NCBI GenBank assembly: GCA_037042915.1 | Contig: CM073193.1 | Coordinates: forward strand, 8,866,001 to 8,930,000 | DNA from: Auricularia sp. M13 | Lineage: Eukaryota; Basidiomycota; Agaricomycetes; Auriculariales; Auriculariaceae | Direction: 5' to 3' | DNA: 64,000 nt | Translations under genes and position numbers: made by a program | Part shown: in pieces, positions 23,595 through 34,193 of the stretch | How positions within the stretch are numbered: the stretch's first letter is position 1 | Layout of the letters: the number at the start of each line of letters is the position of its first letter | Notes under the pieces: model-generated | Databases searched by the model: none | What the model was told of the DNA's origin: nothing | Seen by the model: the letters and a program-made list of their open reading frames with translations, nothing else

Positions 23595-23865
23595 TCAACG
23601 AGGTTGCGTGCAGCACCCAAGATGGGGTACCGCTCGTAGACTCGAAGTCTGGGCTTGCGTGGCTGTTGCCTTCCACCGATACCCTCCAGGCGTGTGTCGT
23701 CAATGCAGTTCAGAACTCCAACGACGCTGGAGGTACAACACAGTACACCAGCGTCGAGAGGCTCTCGTCGACGCGCGCGGCACAACTCAGTGCGGGCGGG
23801 CTGGGACGGGAGGGAGGGCAAGATGCGGAAGTTGCCGCCGGGCACAGATATGCGTGCGGTCGGCG
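23595..23865. repeat. Duplicated segment shared with 33300-33565
   Basis: Contains GAGGTTGCGTGCAGCACCC, GACTCGAAGTCTGGGCTTG, the family core and a G-rich tail (GGGAGGGAGGGCAAGATG). Together with B1 it shows that about 550 bp is duplicated 9.7 kb apart. Confidence 0.85.
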
Positions 23866-23980
23866 CTCGAAAAATCTCTGTCTTTGCCCACGTCCCAGCC
23901 CGCCCGCACTGAGTTGTGCGCGCGCGTCGACGAGAGCCTCTCGACGCTGGTGTACTGTGTTGTACCTCCAGCATTCTAAA
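23715..23980. repeat. Large inverted repeat (about 90-bp arms)
   Basis: The left arm (about 23724-23812, GACGCTGGAGGTACAACACA … CGGGCTGGGACG) is mirrored by a right arm (about 23888-23976, CGTCCCAGCCCG … TGTTGTACCTCCAGC). A loop of about 75 nt separates them. It could extrude a long hairpin and would be unstable on cloning. Confidence 0.85.
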
Positions 23981-24349
23981 CCGCATCTGCATCCGAACAC
24001 ACGCTGTCTTGCGCTGACTCAACGGATCCGCAGGCAACATCATCATCGCGGGATCATACCCACATCATACTCGCACAATACCAGTTGCCATTTCACACCA
24101 CAACACTTGTCCCAGCCCTTGAAAATATCAAGTAGCGACATCTGCAGACGCTATTCATTCCCCACCCTTTCATTTCTGGCATGAACTGCATGCACATTCC
24201 TTACGCCCTGCTCTGCTCCAGACGCCGCTCGCGATGTGCACCTTGTCTCAGAGCCTGCAAATCGCGAAGAATTACAACCCCGTCTTTACTCACTCCATAA
24301 CCGCGTTCATGCGGGCTTCTCGCCCGAGCCCACGCGACTCTGCCGTGTG

Positions 24350-24780
24350 CTCATACGACCCCTGTGCATGGGCGCTTAAACCGACACCAATGCCCGACTC
24401 CGGCAATCACCGCGCCTTGTCCAGTTCCCTCCTCGTTCCGGCGAGCGTACATCTTGTACTGCTCGTGGCTCCTTTGAACCTTCGCGTTCAATCGAACCAA
24501 TCGATGCCTACGTTCTACTGCCGGGTGCCCTGCAGTAGAGCTGACGCAGTTGGCTTCCACGCCAAAGAGACTAAGGCGAGGCACGAGATGTCGTGCTTTG
24601 TCGTGGCCTCTCACGTCTGCGATCGTTCCATGTTCGATGTCACCATGATACTTCATCGTGTATAGCGGCAAGTTCGGTTTTGACAATAGTACTTTCGACG
24701 TCGTCTGCCCAACCAACACGGTCCGATTGCATCAAAGACGACAGTGCCGCATTGATTACAACATCGCGCCACGTCATACA
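24350..24780 (-). other. Cysteine-rich fragment, possible MYND-like finger
   Basis: Reads ARCCNQCGTVVFDAIGPC then RRKYYCQNRTCRYTR, a spacing loosely like a C2-C2/YC-x3-C MYND finger. No start is found. It may be the 3' part of the F-box-like gene to its right, or an unrelated relic. Confidence 0.3.
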
Positions 24781-25026
24781 TCAAAATTGACCATACCATA
24801 TGCTCAGGGCAGCAGGGGATCCCGGGATGAGCGGTAAGTGCAGCAGTCCAAACCCGGGTTACCGCCTTCTTCTCCTCGGGGCGCACGTATTGAAGAAGCA
24901 CGTGTCGGAGGGATACTTGACGGCAGCGCGTGCAGCCTTGATGGCGCGAAGGAGATGATTGCGCAGGTTGGGTGTCTTGCCGGACGAGCGAGCAGCAAGG
25001 TCATTGATGCGATAGATTTGCTACAG

Positions 25027-26724
25027 CCGATGTCTCACCCCCTCTGATAGATGACCGGAAAACGACGCAAACGCACCACAGCATTCCAAACGGGACTGCG
25101 CGCCGACCACAAATTGGTGGGGTACATGCCGTAGTCCTGGATACCATCGGTGCGAGGGTTCGCGTGCTGCTTCAGCCGCCACGGCGTCGCGATATAGCTC
25201 ATGCCGACGTTGTCCGTGCAGAATTTGACGGTTTTCTCGTCGTCCATGCCGCGCACGCATTGAGCTTCGGCGTAACTCCAGGCCGCTAGGAGATGCTTTT
25301 TGACGTGCCTGCAGACTGCAGTCTTCGCCGTTTGCGCGGCGTACGCCAGAGCCAGACAAGACTCATAATTTGTCCACCAGCGCGGCGCGTTGTCGTCGTT
25401 GGAACACGCGTGGGGTGCACCAGCGCCAGGAGGTACCTGGCGAAACGTTTCCCGACCTCGATGTCGATGCCGTCCTCCTCGCCCCAGCGGCAGGATCAGA
25501 GGCGACAGCATGGCCGCACAAGCCGCGCGTCTCAACATCTGATGCGCGAAACGATGTTCGTGGCGGGCGATCAGTTGCTCCTTCGGGAGGCAGTCAAGGA
25601 TCGACTGCGCGAACGGCAGAAGGGTAGAAGCTTGGGCCTCGCAGAACAGTAGAACGCGAAGGACGCCGAGCAGGTGCAGACACAGATAGGGCACCTTCCC
25701 CGCGTTCGAATGGAATGACGGGACGAATCGCACCTCGCGCTACATTGTCAGCCGTCGTGTGCAGGGCAGACGAGATATTCTAGTGTTCGCGGTCAGCAAA
25801 AAATGAAGACAGCGCATACCGTACTGACCGCAATATTGGTAGCGTCTGCGCGCAACAGATGTTCAGCCGCGCACTGCATAACCCAGCCGAAACAGGTCCA
25901 ATGCACGTGAGTACCGCCGGCGCATGTGATCAGGGCGCTTTCGAGCGCATCAAAGTCGAGATGCTGTGGCGAAGGATCGACGTCGAAAGCCATTATCCAC
26001 GCGCGTGTTCCCGGACAGCTGCCCGAAGGCCACCACTTCATGACCGTAGTGAACGCAACGGCTCCATGGTCCGCCGAAGTGCGATGCAGCATCCGTACAG
26101 CATCTGCCAGCACGTTGCACAGGTCGTGGACGGCGAGGTCGATTCCAAATGGTGCGCGCTTCGTCGTACGCTCGTACGCGAGGTCAGACGGCAAGAGAGA
26201 CACGCCTGTACCAGAAACGTAACGCACCGAGTACCGCGTCGACGACGGTTGCTACATGAGCCGACTGCGCGATAGCCGAGTAGGGCATGTCGAAGAATCT
26301 ACCGTTGTGTCCGACTGGGCGGGCGCGAGTAGTCCAGGCAAGCTCGTCCTCGATTAGACGCAGGAGCAGTCCAACGTTCGTCAGCTCGTCGAAGTCGGGC
26401 TCAACCGGTAGACATGCGATCACATACGCACGAAGCGTATATGCCATTGTGCGAGGTATTTTTGCTGTTGGCGATACGAAGCGTTTGACGATTTTCTAGA
26501 CTATGATTAGAAACCTAAGCCGCGATACGTCCGCGACTCACTTCAACGTATGCACGAACCAAGGTATAGCTCCACAGCCGTGGGATGCTGAAAATGTGAA
26601 TACGCAGTCCGCTGTTGACTCGTACCAGCGTCCACGGCGTCAAGTCGCCCGTGCTTAGTCCGAGTTTGAACACGTGACGGACGACATCCTCGGGGAGGCG
26701 AGGCATAGACGGGCGCGAGGTCAT
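25027..26724 (-). pseudogene. F-box-like protein, frameshifted
   Basis: Exon 1 starts MTSRPSMPRLPEDVVRHVF and shows an F-box-like pattern (LPEDVVRHVF … WTLVRVNSGLR … PRLWSYTLV). A 46-nt intron (GTGAGTCGCG … TCTAG) joins in frame to KIVKRFVSPTAKIPRTMAYT and a long helical region. The frame breaks near 26222, where VSLAV-stop in one frame meets SLLPSDLAYERTTK in another. More segments follow in other frames (ESALITCAGGTHVHWTCFG; VLRVLLFCEAQASTLLPF). A cysteine-rich patch at about 24660-24750 (CCNQCG … KYYCQNRTC) might be its C-terminal zinc finger. The function would be SCF-type substrate recognition if expressed. Confidence 0.55.
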
Positions 26725-27118
26725 GTCGAAGTACCACGCGTACTGTCAGGACAAAGGCGAGGGCGCATGCGCAACCGAGACCGCCTTGACGTTTGACTTT
26801 ATACGTTTTGGGGGGCCCGTGACGGAAATGTCACGCACCCCTGCGCCCGCCCGACATGATGATGCCGCACTCTATGTGGCCATGGCGCACCCCAACAGAG
26901 CTTGACGCACATGCAATCTCGTTGGCTTGGGTGATCTCTAGATCACTATCTGCTGCTGCGTGATTTCACAGAATATATGCAAGTGTCTGATAGCAGTTCT
27001 TCCGCGATTCGCGCTGCCGTTAGCGCCAATTTGTCCAGCCAGCAGACGATAACGGAACCCAACGATCACAATATCTTATTCAGCGGGTGCGTGTTTCGCG
27101 ACTGCCTCACAACCAATT

Positions 27119-28659
27119 TCACGGGTATCTAACGTCTGGCACACGCAAGCGCGATCCGTCCGTGGAGTAAGCTACTCGGTGCGCAGCAGCAGCGTGAACA
27201 GCGTCCATCGTCCACTGCAACACAGACAACGACTCCTGGTTAGCTCTCGTAGCAATAAAACGGTGACCGCGACATGCAGGTACGAACTTTAGCATCATTG
27301 CCGGCGTTATGTAGATCCTTCTTTCCCACGCCAGACCCAGGTTCTCCATCATCCCAGGCATGGAGACGCGGTTGTCGACGGGGACCGCGTGCCTGTCTTG
27401 CCGCAGAACAGAACTTGCGTGTCGAAATAAGCAACGAAGCCGTCGGGAAGAGGAAAATGTTCCATGATTGCGACATCCGACTGTGCGGGAAGAATGCCCG
27501 CGTCGCGCTCCAAGTATCTGCAAGCACCGCATAATGAGTCGTTGTAAGCTTCAGCATCTTTCATACAGGGTCAATCTATGCTCACTTCCGTTCCATGCGC
27601 TCATCATGACAGGAAATGAAGAGAGGGCCGCGGGAGCGGGCATCCGTGATGATCTGCAGCAGACGAGTAAACGCCTGGCCGAGTGAGATATCTGTTGTCT
27701 GGCCGAAGAGGAACGCAGGGAAATCTGCCGCGCGGTAAGGTTTGTCGCGCCACTCAGCATTCTCCGCGATGACGAAGTGGTCCAACGAGACAGGAACTTC
27801 GCTGGGCAGAATGCAGATGCACAGCCCGATCTCAGTGATGCGCTGAGTGTCTCTCATTGAGACCTCGATGTCGACAGCGATCCAAGTGCCGCGCGGCGGG
27901 CAAGGTAGCACCTCCGCGCGGCGGCATACGTGAGACGCTAGCGTCCTCGATGCCCTGGAGTGCCGCACGCGCTGGGTCACGTGTCGCTGGAACGTTAGCT
28001 GGCGGCATCGCAATGATTGGCGGGTGTAGGACGTGGCCACGATCGGGCTTGGCCCGATTTTTCTGCGAGATGGATCGTCAGCCAAAGCCAGCGACAGACG
28101 CAGAACAGAACGTAGTTGGTGGGTCGACCCACACTCTTCATGTTAGCCAATTCAGCGAGCGTGGAGTAAACACGCGCAACAGGAGGACCCTGGATCGATA
28201 GCTCCCCGCCCGCGTTAACACGGAACTCGCGGACACCGGCAGCGAGCTCGAAGGCGGGCACGCCTGTGTCTGTGGCGGACGTTGTCGGGCGCGCTCACGA
28301 GCGCCATGGATTTGGTCGCGTCGAAAAACATGCGAGTGCAACCGTCAGCGCCAGACCTGGTGAGATAGGCCAGGTCAGTGAATCGCGCACAATGCCTTGG
28401 GGGCCAGCATTTTGGGACGAACCTTCGAACAGTACAATGCCGCGATCTGCTGTCGACCATAGTGGGTGTTCCACGAGCCTATGGTCGCCGCGGCCTTCAC
28501 TTGAGCTTGGCTGGGGTCCAGATCGTGCAGAAAACCGGTAAGTTTTGCCCGGGCCGGGTGCAAGGTGTCCGTGCGAGCGAAGCCGATATAAACGACCTCG
28601 GTGAACAGGTAGAAAGTGCCTGAGTCCTTCGGGACATCCGGGACATCGCTGGTATCCAT
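27119..28659 (-). CDS. Gfd2/YDR514C-like DEDDh exonuclease-fold protein
   Basis: The start MDTSDVPDVPKDSGTFYLF lies at 28659. A middle segment reads ARVYSTLAELANMK. The nuclease-like part has WIAVDIEVS…ITEIG (first D-x-E pair), a central FVAYFDTQVLF, and DLHNAGNDAK, the HNAGNDA-type closing motif of this family. A final exon after a GTTCGT…TTGCAG intron reads WTMDAVHAAAAHRVAYST and stops at 27119. Members resemble RNase H-fold 3'-5' exonucleases of the DEDDh group, and several are of unknown substrate. The link between FDTQVLF and DLHNAGNDA (about 27320-27400) needs frame changes, so this copy may be damaged. It is divergent from the RPA1-like gene with only 130 bp between starts. Confidence 0.62.
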
Positions 28660-28789
28660 GGCGAGCGAGCAGGAGATACTGGCAACCAGTCCTGGTGCAC
28701 GTTGACAGTCTAGCGAGAGCACGGAGAATGAAATGAACCGGCCGTGATATAAGAAGTATGCTGTCAGCCCGCAGCAGAACAACATCTCG
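28660..28789. promoter_or_regulatory. Shared divergent promoter region
   Basis: 130 bp separate the start codons of the exonuclease-like gene (-) and the RPA1-like gene (+). Both promoters must lie here or overlap the coding ends, which suggests joint expression. No clear TATA or other motif is claimed. Confidence 0.45.
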
Positions 28790-29513
28790 ATGTCTGACGA
28801 CGCTCTCTCTCAGCCGAGCATCCTGGATATCTTGCTTTGTGCACCGGACGACGAGGCCGTGTGGCAGACCCAGCCAGTACTTCAAGTGGTGTCATTAGAG
28901 ACGTCAGCTATACCGCACGACAGCCCTGGTCAAATGCGGACAACTGTGGACGGCTACAAGGGCGTTATGTCGGACGGAACTCTGAGCGTGCGAGTCTCGT
29001 TCGGCCCACGCGTGTGGTCCCAAATCAGAGGGGCAGTTCTTCTCGCGATGTCCATCGTCCGCGTACGGCACATGAGACGCTGTGTCATGGCAAATGAAGC
29101 CACGCGGTGCGTCTGCAAATGGAACTTCAGGCAAAACGCGTGCTGACGTTGATGCGTGCAGCATCGCACGGGACGCAATCTTCGTCCTGGAGTTAGATGT
29201 GCTGTGCGATGTGTCAATGATGCTCGGAAACCCCATGGTACCTGAGCCACCAAACGCGTTCAGATTTGGAGCAAACCCCGAAAACTTGGCTGCACGAACG
29301 GCTGCCCAACGTTTCCTGACGCGCTACGGCCTGTCGGGCGGTGTCGCAGAGTACTATGCCGGCGAACTGTTCACGTTGGCAACCGCGGCCGAGCTATACG
29401 CTAAGCTTACGACACTGAACATCTGCACGCTGAGACGATCACGTCGGGGGGGAATAAGTTTCGTACGCGCTGACACTGTCGTCGAAACGATGTTATTTAG
29501 GGACGAGGAGTAG
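28790..29513 (+). CDS. RPA1 N-terminal OB-fold-like protein
   Basis: Exons 28790-29106 and 29162-29513 (317+352 nt) join in frame to 222 codons plus stop across a 55-nt GTGCGT…GCAG intron. The order of motifs matches the N-terminal OB fold of the large replication protein A subunit: PVLQVVSLETSAI, then YKGVMSDGTLSVRVSFGPRV, then AIFVLELDVLCDVS after the splice, then MMLGNPMVPEPP. RPA1 N-domains dock checkpoint and repair proteins and bind ssDNA weakly. Only this one domain plus about 90 C-terminal residues are present, not the DNA-binding core domains of a full RPA1 (usually over 600 residues). It sits inside the 40-kb block next to a nuclease-like gene. Confidence 0.68.
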
Positions 29514-31725
29514 ACATTTTACTGCGATGCAGAGAAGCGGTCTGTCTAGCGAGTCATCCACCCTGAGATGGTGGCCTCGAAATCGCCTGTTTGCCAGTTC
29601 CGGATGGCGACTCGTGGGCATACTCCATCGGGTTACGACGGGATTGTGGATGTTCACGTCCACCAGGTAGAACGAGATGTCATGTTGAAGAGCGAGCAGG
29701 TCATGGCGCCGCTCAGAGGACGGGTCAAGGGCTGCAACAGCAGCGTCAATCCTTCCAGCGACGGCGTCCAAATCCCTGAACCGAGTCTTGAGGTTCCCCC
29801 ATGTACCGAGTGGCACGTCGAGCGCTGAGGCCACAAGCTTCGGCGTGACCATGTAGGGCACGGTTGTGCCCGGAAGTCGCACGAGATGAGCGACAGTCGG
29901 ACGGTAGATGTCGAGCGCGAGGGACTGACAGATGCGCCGTATGTGGGCCCATATGCGCCACGACGCATACGCGGTTCCGTACAAGAACGGCGAACCGTCA
30001 GGCGCAAGGGGCGCCTCTGCTGCGAGGACGGCACGGCGATTGGGTCGTGCGAGATCCATACAGTACGCGATGTCTATCACAACATCGTGGAAGTGACGAC
30101 GGATGACTTCTGTTGCAGATGAAATTACTGCGGGTGCATGCGGAAGTGGCATGACCTGTGGAACTGGGGGGGGAGGGTGTGGGGGACTTGGGGTCAGTGG
30201 AAGCGAACGAACGGCGGGAGTTTGTGGGCCCGCGTCGACAATTATGGGCTCGTTGTGCATCGGGACCGTTGAGCTCGACGCGACGGCAGTCTGCTCTGTG
30301 CCATCAACGACTACAGCACGATCGTCGACAGGCGCGATAGTATGGGTCGAAACGACAGGTAGTGAAGGAAGCAGAGCGAAGCGGTTCGAGGTGAGGGTCC
30401 CGCAACATGAAATGCACAATGAAGAGATGAACAACGGGTACCGAGTGTGGCGTCTCGGGCACAACTGTGCGCGGTATAGGTCGAGGCGGGAAGAGGGATT
30501 GATGCATAGTAATGGAACGGGAGCAGCGGACGAGGTGAGGAGATCAGACAGTTTGCCGTGCAGGGTGAATGAGCCAGGCGGCGTCAAGCGCTCCGTTGAG
30601 AGACGGAAGTCGTTGGGGATGAGCGTATCGACGGAGTATACTTTGGCGCTGCCGCAAGACGCAAATGAACGCTCAACGAGGAGCCGAGCTGTCGACCATT
30701 CGTCGGGCAGACATTTCGCCATTCTCAAGATCCGGCGGACGTTGGGTAAGGGTGAGCCGGTTGGAAACGGTCCATCGAATCTCCAAGGCCGGCTGACGTT
30801 GCAGGGCCGTGCGGTTGACCCACGCGCACATCCGCAACCGCAGATTGCGCGCGCTGAGCAGACGCTGACGCGCCGCGCTCGTCGGAGGCACCGGTGACTC
30901 CGGGCGGCGGCGGCGCGAGCCTCGGCGGCGGCGGCGGGCGCGAGCCTCGGGCGGCGGCGGCGGCGCGAGCCTCGGCGGCGGTGGCGGCGCGGGATATGGG
31001 CTCTGGACGATTTGCTGCGCTGGGCGGACGGGCGGCAGGCTCAAGAGGAAAGGGTGCTGCGGCCACATGCGGGACAGAAAAGGTAGGCAACACGGGCAGC
31101 GTCGGTGACGATAAGTCTTCGTCTGTGACGGCGTCGGTTGTGGAGGCCATAGGACCGCCGTGGACGGCGCCGGACAAAGTTGGCGAGGACGTGCGCTGTT
31201 GAGCGGCAGCGAGGCAAAGCTCAGGCGCGGTCTCCGACAGGTTCGACTGCGGCGGAGATGAGTGACTTGGGGAAAGCGCGGGCTGGACAGACAGCGTGAC
31301 CTGAGGGATCCCGCCGTTGGCGTCGTCCGCTTGCTCGCTAGGTCCACCATTCACTGATGCTCGTTTCCTTTTTTTTGCCCTGTTGCTCGACTCTCTGGCG
31401 CAGGCGCTCCTCGTCATCGTCGTTGTAGTAGTCCTGCGGTGGTCGCGGTGCCTTGATCTGACGACGGGGCGGTCTCGGGCAATACAACTGACTGGAGCGT
31501 TCGAGGATTGCGCACCCCGCTGGCAGAACCGCGAGCGCCTCGAGCACGCCTGCGGCCCTCGCCCACGTCCGCGGCTGTCTGAGGGGGCGCGGGGTCGTGT
31601 ATGCCGGGATCGGGCGGCTCGGGCTGCTCAAGACCAGTGACGGGGGCGGGACTGGGCATGAAGAATAACGCGAGGAACAGCGGCGTGTGTATGCGCATAA
31701 TATGTAACGAGCGTGAGCGTGACAA
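29493..31725 (-). pseudogene. Unknown Pro-rich protein gene with frame breaks
   Basis: Minus-strand coding-like sequence. It starts with a hydrophobic N-terminus at 31725 (MRIHTPLFLALFFMPSPAP), then a basic patch (RAKKRKRASV) and a long Pro/Ala/Arg-rich stretch. A globular part, LPDEWSTARLLVERSFASCG to VTRWSMPTSRHPELANRRFR, follows to the stop at 29493. The Pro-rich part and the globular part are in different frames around 30700-30720. No family recognised. The 3' end overlaps the end of the RPA1-like gene by about 20 bp in the convergent direction. Confidence 0.4.
30900..30998 (+). repeat. GGC-rich minisatellite in the Pro-rich gene
   Basis: About four imperfect copies of GCGCGAGCCTCGGCGGCGG (split by extra GGC units). 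In the minus-strand gene it encodes alternating Pro and Arg/Ala runs. Confidence 0.8.
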
Positions 31726-32097
31726 ATTGCGAAGTAGACTGTCGGGATTCAGCGGCGGCGCAAAAAGGGGTTTGCTGAGGCTATGCTAAAGGATTCTGAT
31801 GATGATTTGCATGATATTCGACAGATCAAGGTCCACAAACAAGGTGCTGTCCGTGAGGTGACCGATTGCAACGGAGAATAGCAATAGCAGAACAAACACC
31901 GACGACCAACCCCTACGAAGCTGCGATGCGTATTTGACCTATCAACCCAGGTCAGCCCTTTCGCACTGACGCGAGAACGTGCTGTGCTGCAAAGACGAAC
32001 AGAGAGAGCGTACTATATGGGTGCGACCGCGCGGATTGAGCAAGACGGACGGCGGGCTTCTGGTTCATCATGCATCGGCTTGGGAATCAGCACCTCG

Positions 32098-32187
32098 AGC
32101 TTGGTGGGCGACGAGCTGGCGGCCTCGAGCTTGGTGGGCGACGAGCTGGCGGCCTCGAGCTTGGTGGGCGACGAGCTGGCGGGCGAC
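32098..32187 (+). repeat. 30-bp tandem repeat (three copies)
   Basis: The unit CCTCGAGCTTGGTGGGCGAC-GAGCTGGCGG (written in two parts) occurs about three times in a row, then merges into a larger duplication. Confidence 0.85.
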
Positions 32188-32350
32188 GAGCTGGGACCAG
32201 AGGCGCTCGATTCGGGTGTTGTGGGTTGATGGTTGGAACATGGCTTGGGAATGAGCACCTCGAGCTTGGTGGGCGACGAGCTGGCGGGCGACGAGCTGGG
32301 ACCAGAGGCGCTCGATTCGGGTGTTGTGGGTTGATGGTTGGAACATGAGC
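32180..32350 (-). repeat. 108-bp duplication carrying an integrase-like motif
   Basis: The stretch GAGCTGGGACCAGAGGCGCT … TGATGGTTGGAACATG occurs at about 32187-32243 and 32295-32347. Read on the minus strand each copy encodes FQPSTHNTRIERLW. That is the third-acidic-residue motif of the rve integrase family seen at 16464-18290 (NTRVERMW). A piece of an integrase gene has been caught in a minisatellite. Confidence 0.65.
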
Positions 32351-32731
32351 GAAGGTGGAGGTGGAACAGCCAGGGGACGGTCAAGAGTCTGTGTCCCAGT
32401 AGTAGTTGGCGATACGGGAATAATAGCAGCACCCATTTGTTCCATCGTACACAGACAGAGGGCAAGGTTGATGAAAGAGCCAAGGAGTCGATGGGTGTTC
32501 ACAAGGCGAGAGACAAGCCGAAGCAAGTTTAAGTAGTTTCCGGGCATCAAACCCGGCCATGCGGCATGCGCAGGGAGGAACTGAGATGCCGTAGAAAGGG
32601 TTCATTGTTGAGAGAATTACATAGCAGCCTGACTAATGGTATGGGTAGATTCATACATGGTGTATCTCGCGCCTGCATACTCCAGATATCTATTCTCTCG
32701 CACGTCTGAAGTCTTGAAGTAACTGAAATAT

Positions 32732-32985
32732 CGTGAGTAAGGTGTTGACGCATGCGTGCGGCTGACGCTGGACGATCCAGATTCGACGGCCGAGTGCACA
32801 GCGCCGTCAGAGGTACCAACCAGTACGAGTCTGACCACGGTTGAGTCCTCGCCAGCGCGCGGCACCAGCCAGTGCGTGGCGCGCTGGCGCTCGAGAGAGC
32901 GCGCGCCGTCGACGAGGAAGGAGTGGGAGGGGTGGAAGAGACATGATCGTGATCAAGTACGTACCGTTGCAGAGAGCGCGCTGCC
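32732..32985. repeat. GC-rich repeat family, copy B2
   Basis: Tandem partner of 33016-33262 (spacing about 284 bp) and close copy of 23306-23540. Confidence 0.85.
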
Positions 32986-33015
32986 ATCGTGCGTGTGGGT
33001 ATCTAGAATGTCATC

Positions 33016-33262
33016 AGTAAGCTGTTGACGCATGGGTGCGGCTGACGCTGGACGATCCAGATTCGACGGCCGAGTCCAAAGCGCCGTCAGAGGTACCAAC
33101 CAGTACGAGTCTGACCACGGTTGAGTCCTCGCCAGCGCGGCACCAGCCAGCCAGTGCGTGGGCGCTGGCGCTCGAGAGAGCGCGCGCCGTCGACGAGGAA
33201 GGAGTGGGAGGGGTGGAAGAGACATGATCGTGATCAAGTACGTACTGTTGCAGACATGAGCT
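33016..33262. repeat. GC-rich repeat family, copy B3
   Basis: Same unit as 32732-32985 with small indels (for example GCGCGGCACCAGCCAGCCAG). Confidence 0.85.
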
Positions 33263-33299
33263 CGTCTACGAGACCGCGTCGAAGGCAACATCGGTTGGA

Positions 33300-33565
33300 G
33301 TCGTGAACGAGGTTGCGTGCAGCACCCAAGATGGGGTACCGCTCGTAGACTCGAAGTCTGGGCTTGCGTGGCTGTTGCACCCACCCATACCCTCCAGGAG
33401 TGTGTCGTCAATGCAGTTCAGAACTCCAACGACGCTGGAGGTACAACACAGTACACCAGCGTCGAGAGGCTCTCGTCGGCGCGCGGCACAACTCAGTGCG
33501 GGCGGGCTGGGACGGGAGGGAGGGCAAGATGCGGAAGTTGCCGCCGGGCACAGATATGCCTGCGG
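33300..33565. repeat. Duplicated segment shared with 23595-23865
   Basis: Very close copy of the 23.6-kb segment, including the G-rich tail; the family core lies at about 33436-33520. Confidence 0.85.
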
Positions 33566-34193
33566 GCGGCGCTCGAACCAGCAACATGGCGCCGAGTCAA
33601 CGGATCGCCAGGTCACTCGGAGTCCAACTGCCCGCGCACTGGAGTCAACTCTTTGTGTGACGCCCTGCAAATTTCGTCGTCCATGGAGACCGCCGTAGAA
33701 GAGACAACTGTTGCAAACCCCCTCGCGCACGAAGACGCACTTTGCACGCATTGTTTCATTTCGTGATCAAAGTGCCGGACGAGGTCCCTGACTTGTTTCT
33801 TTTTGAGACCATATATTGTCCGTGAAGCTGAGCCTATGAGGACATGTACATGTGAGATTACATTGCTTGCAAACTACAGGTATAGATATGTATCAGGGCG
33901 TCCCCTTTATAATCAGTCGCAGGTGCTTCGGGGGGCACTGGCCAAACGGCGTTTGCAATGCCGGGATGTACGTACGCACGACAGGCTCACGGCGGACAGT
34001 CTGGTGATTGAGAACTAGTTTATTGCTCCGTCTGTGCGTCGCTGAACGTACTGTAAATGGGAGAGAGAATGTACGCAATGCTCAGTGGAAATGATACCCT
34101 GTGTAGAGGTCGGTCTTCGCCACACAGCGGAGCAGACGGCGCATTCCTCAGTTTGTGTAAAGCAGTGTCTATAGCTGCCCACCGTCCGTCACG

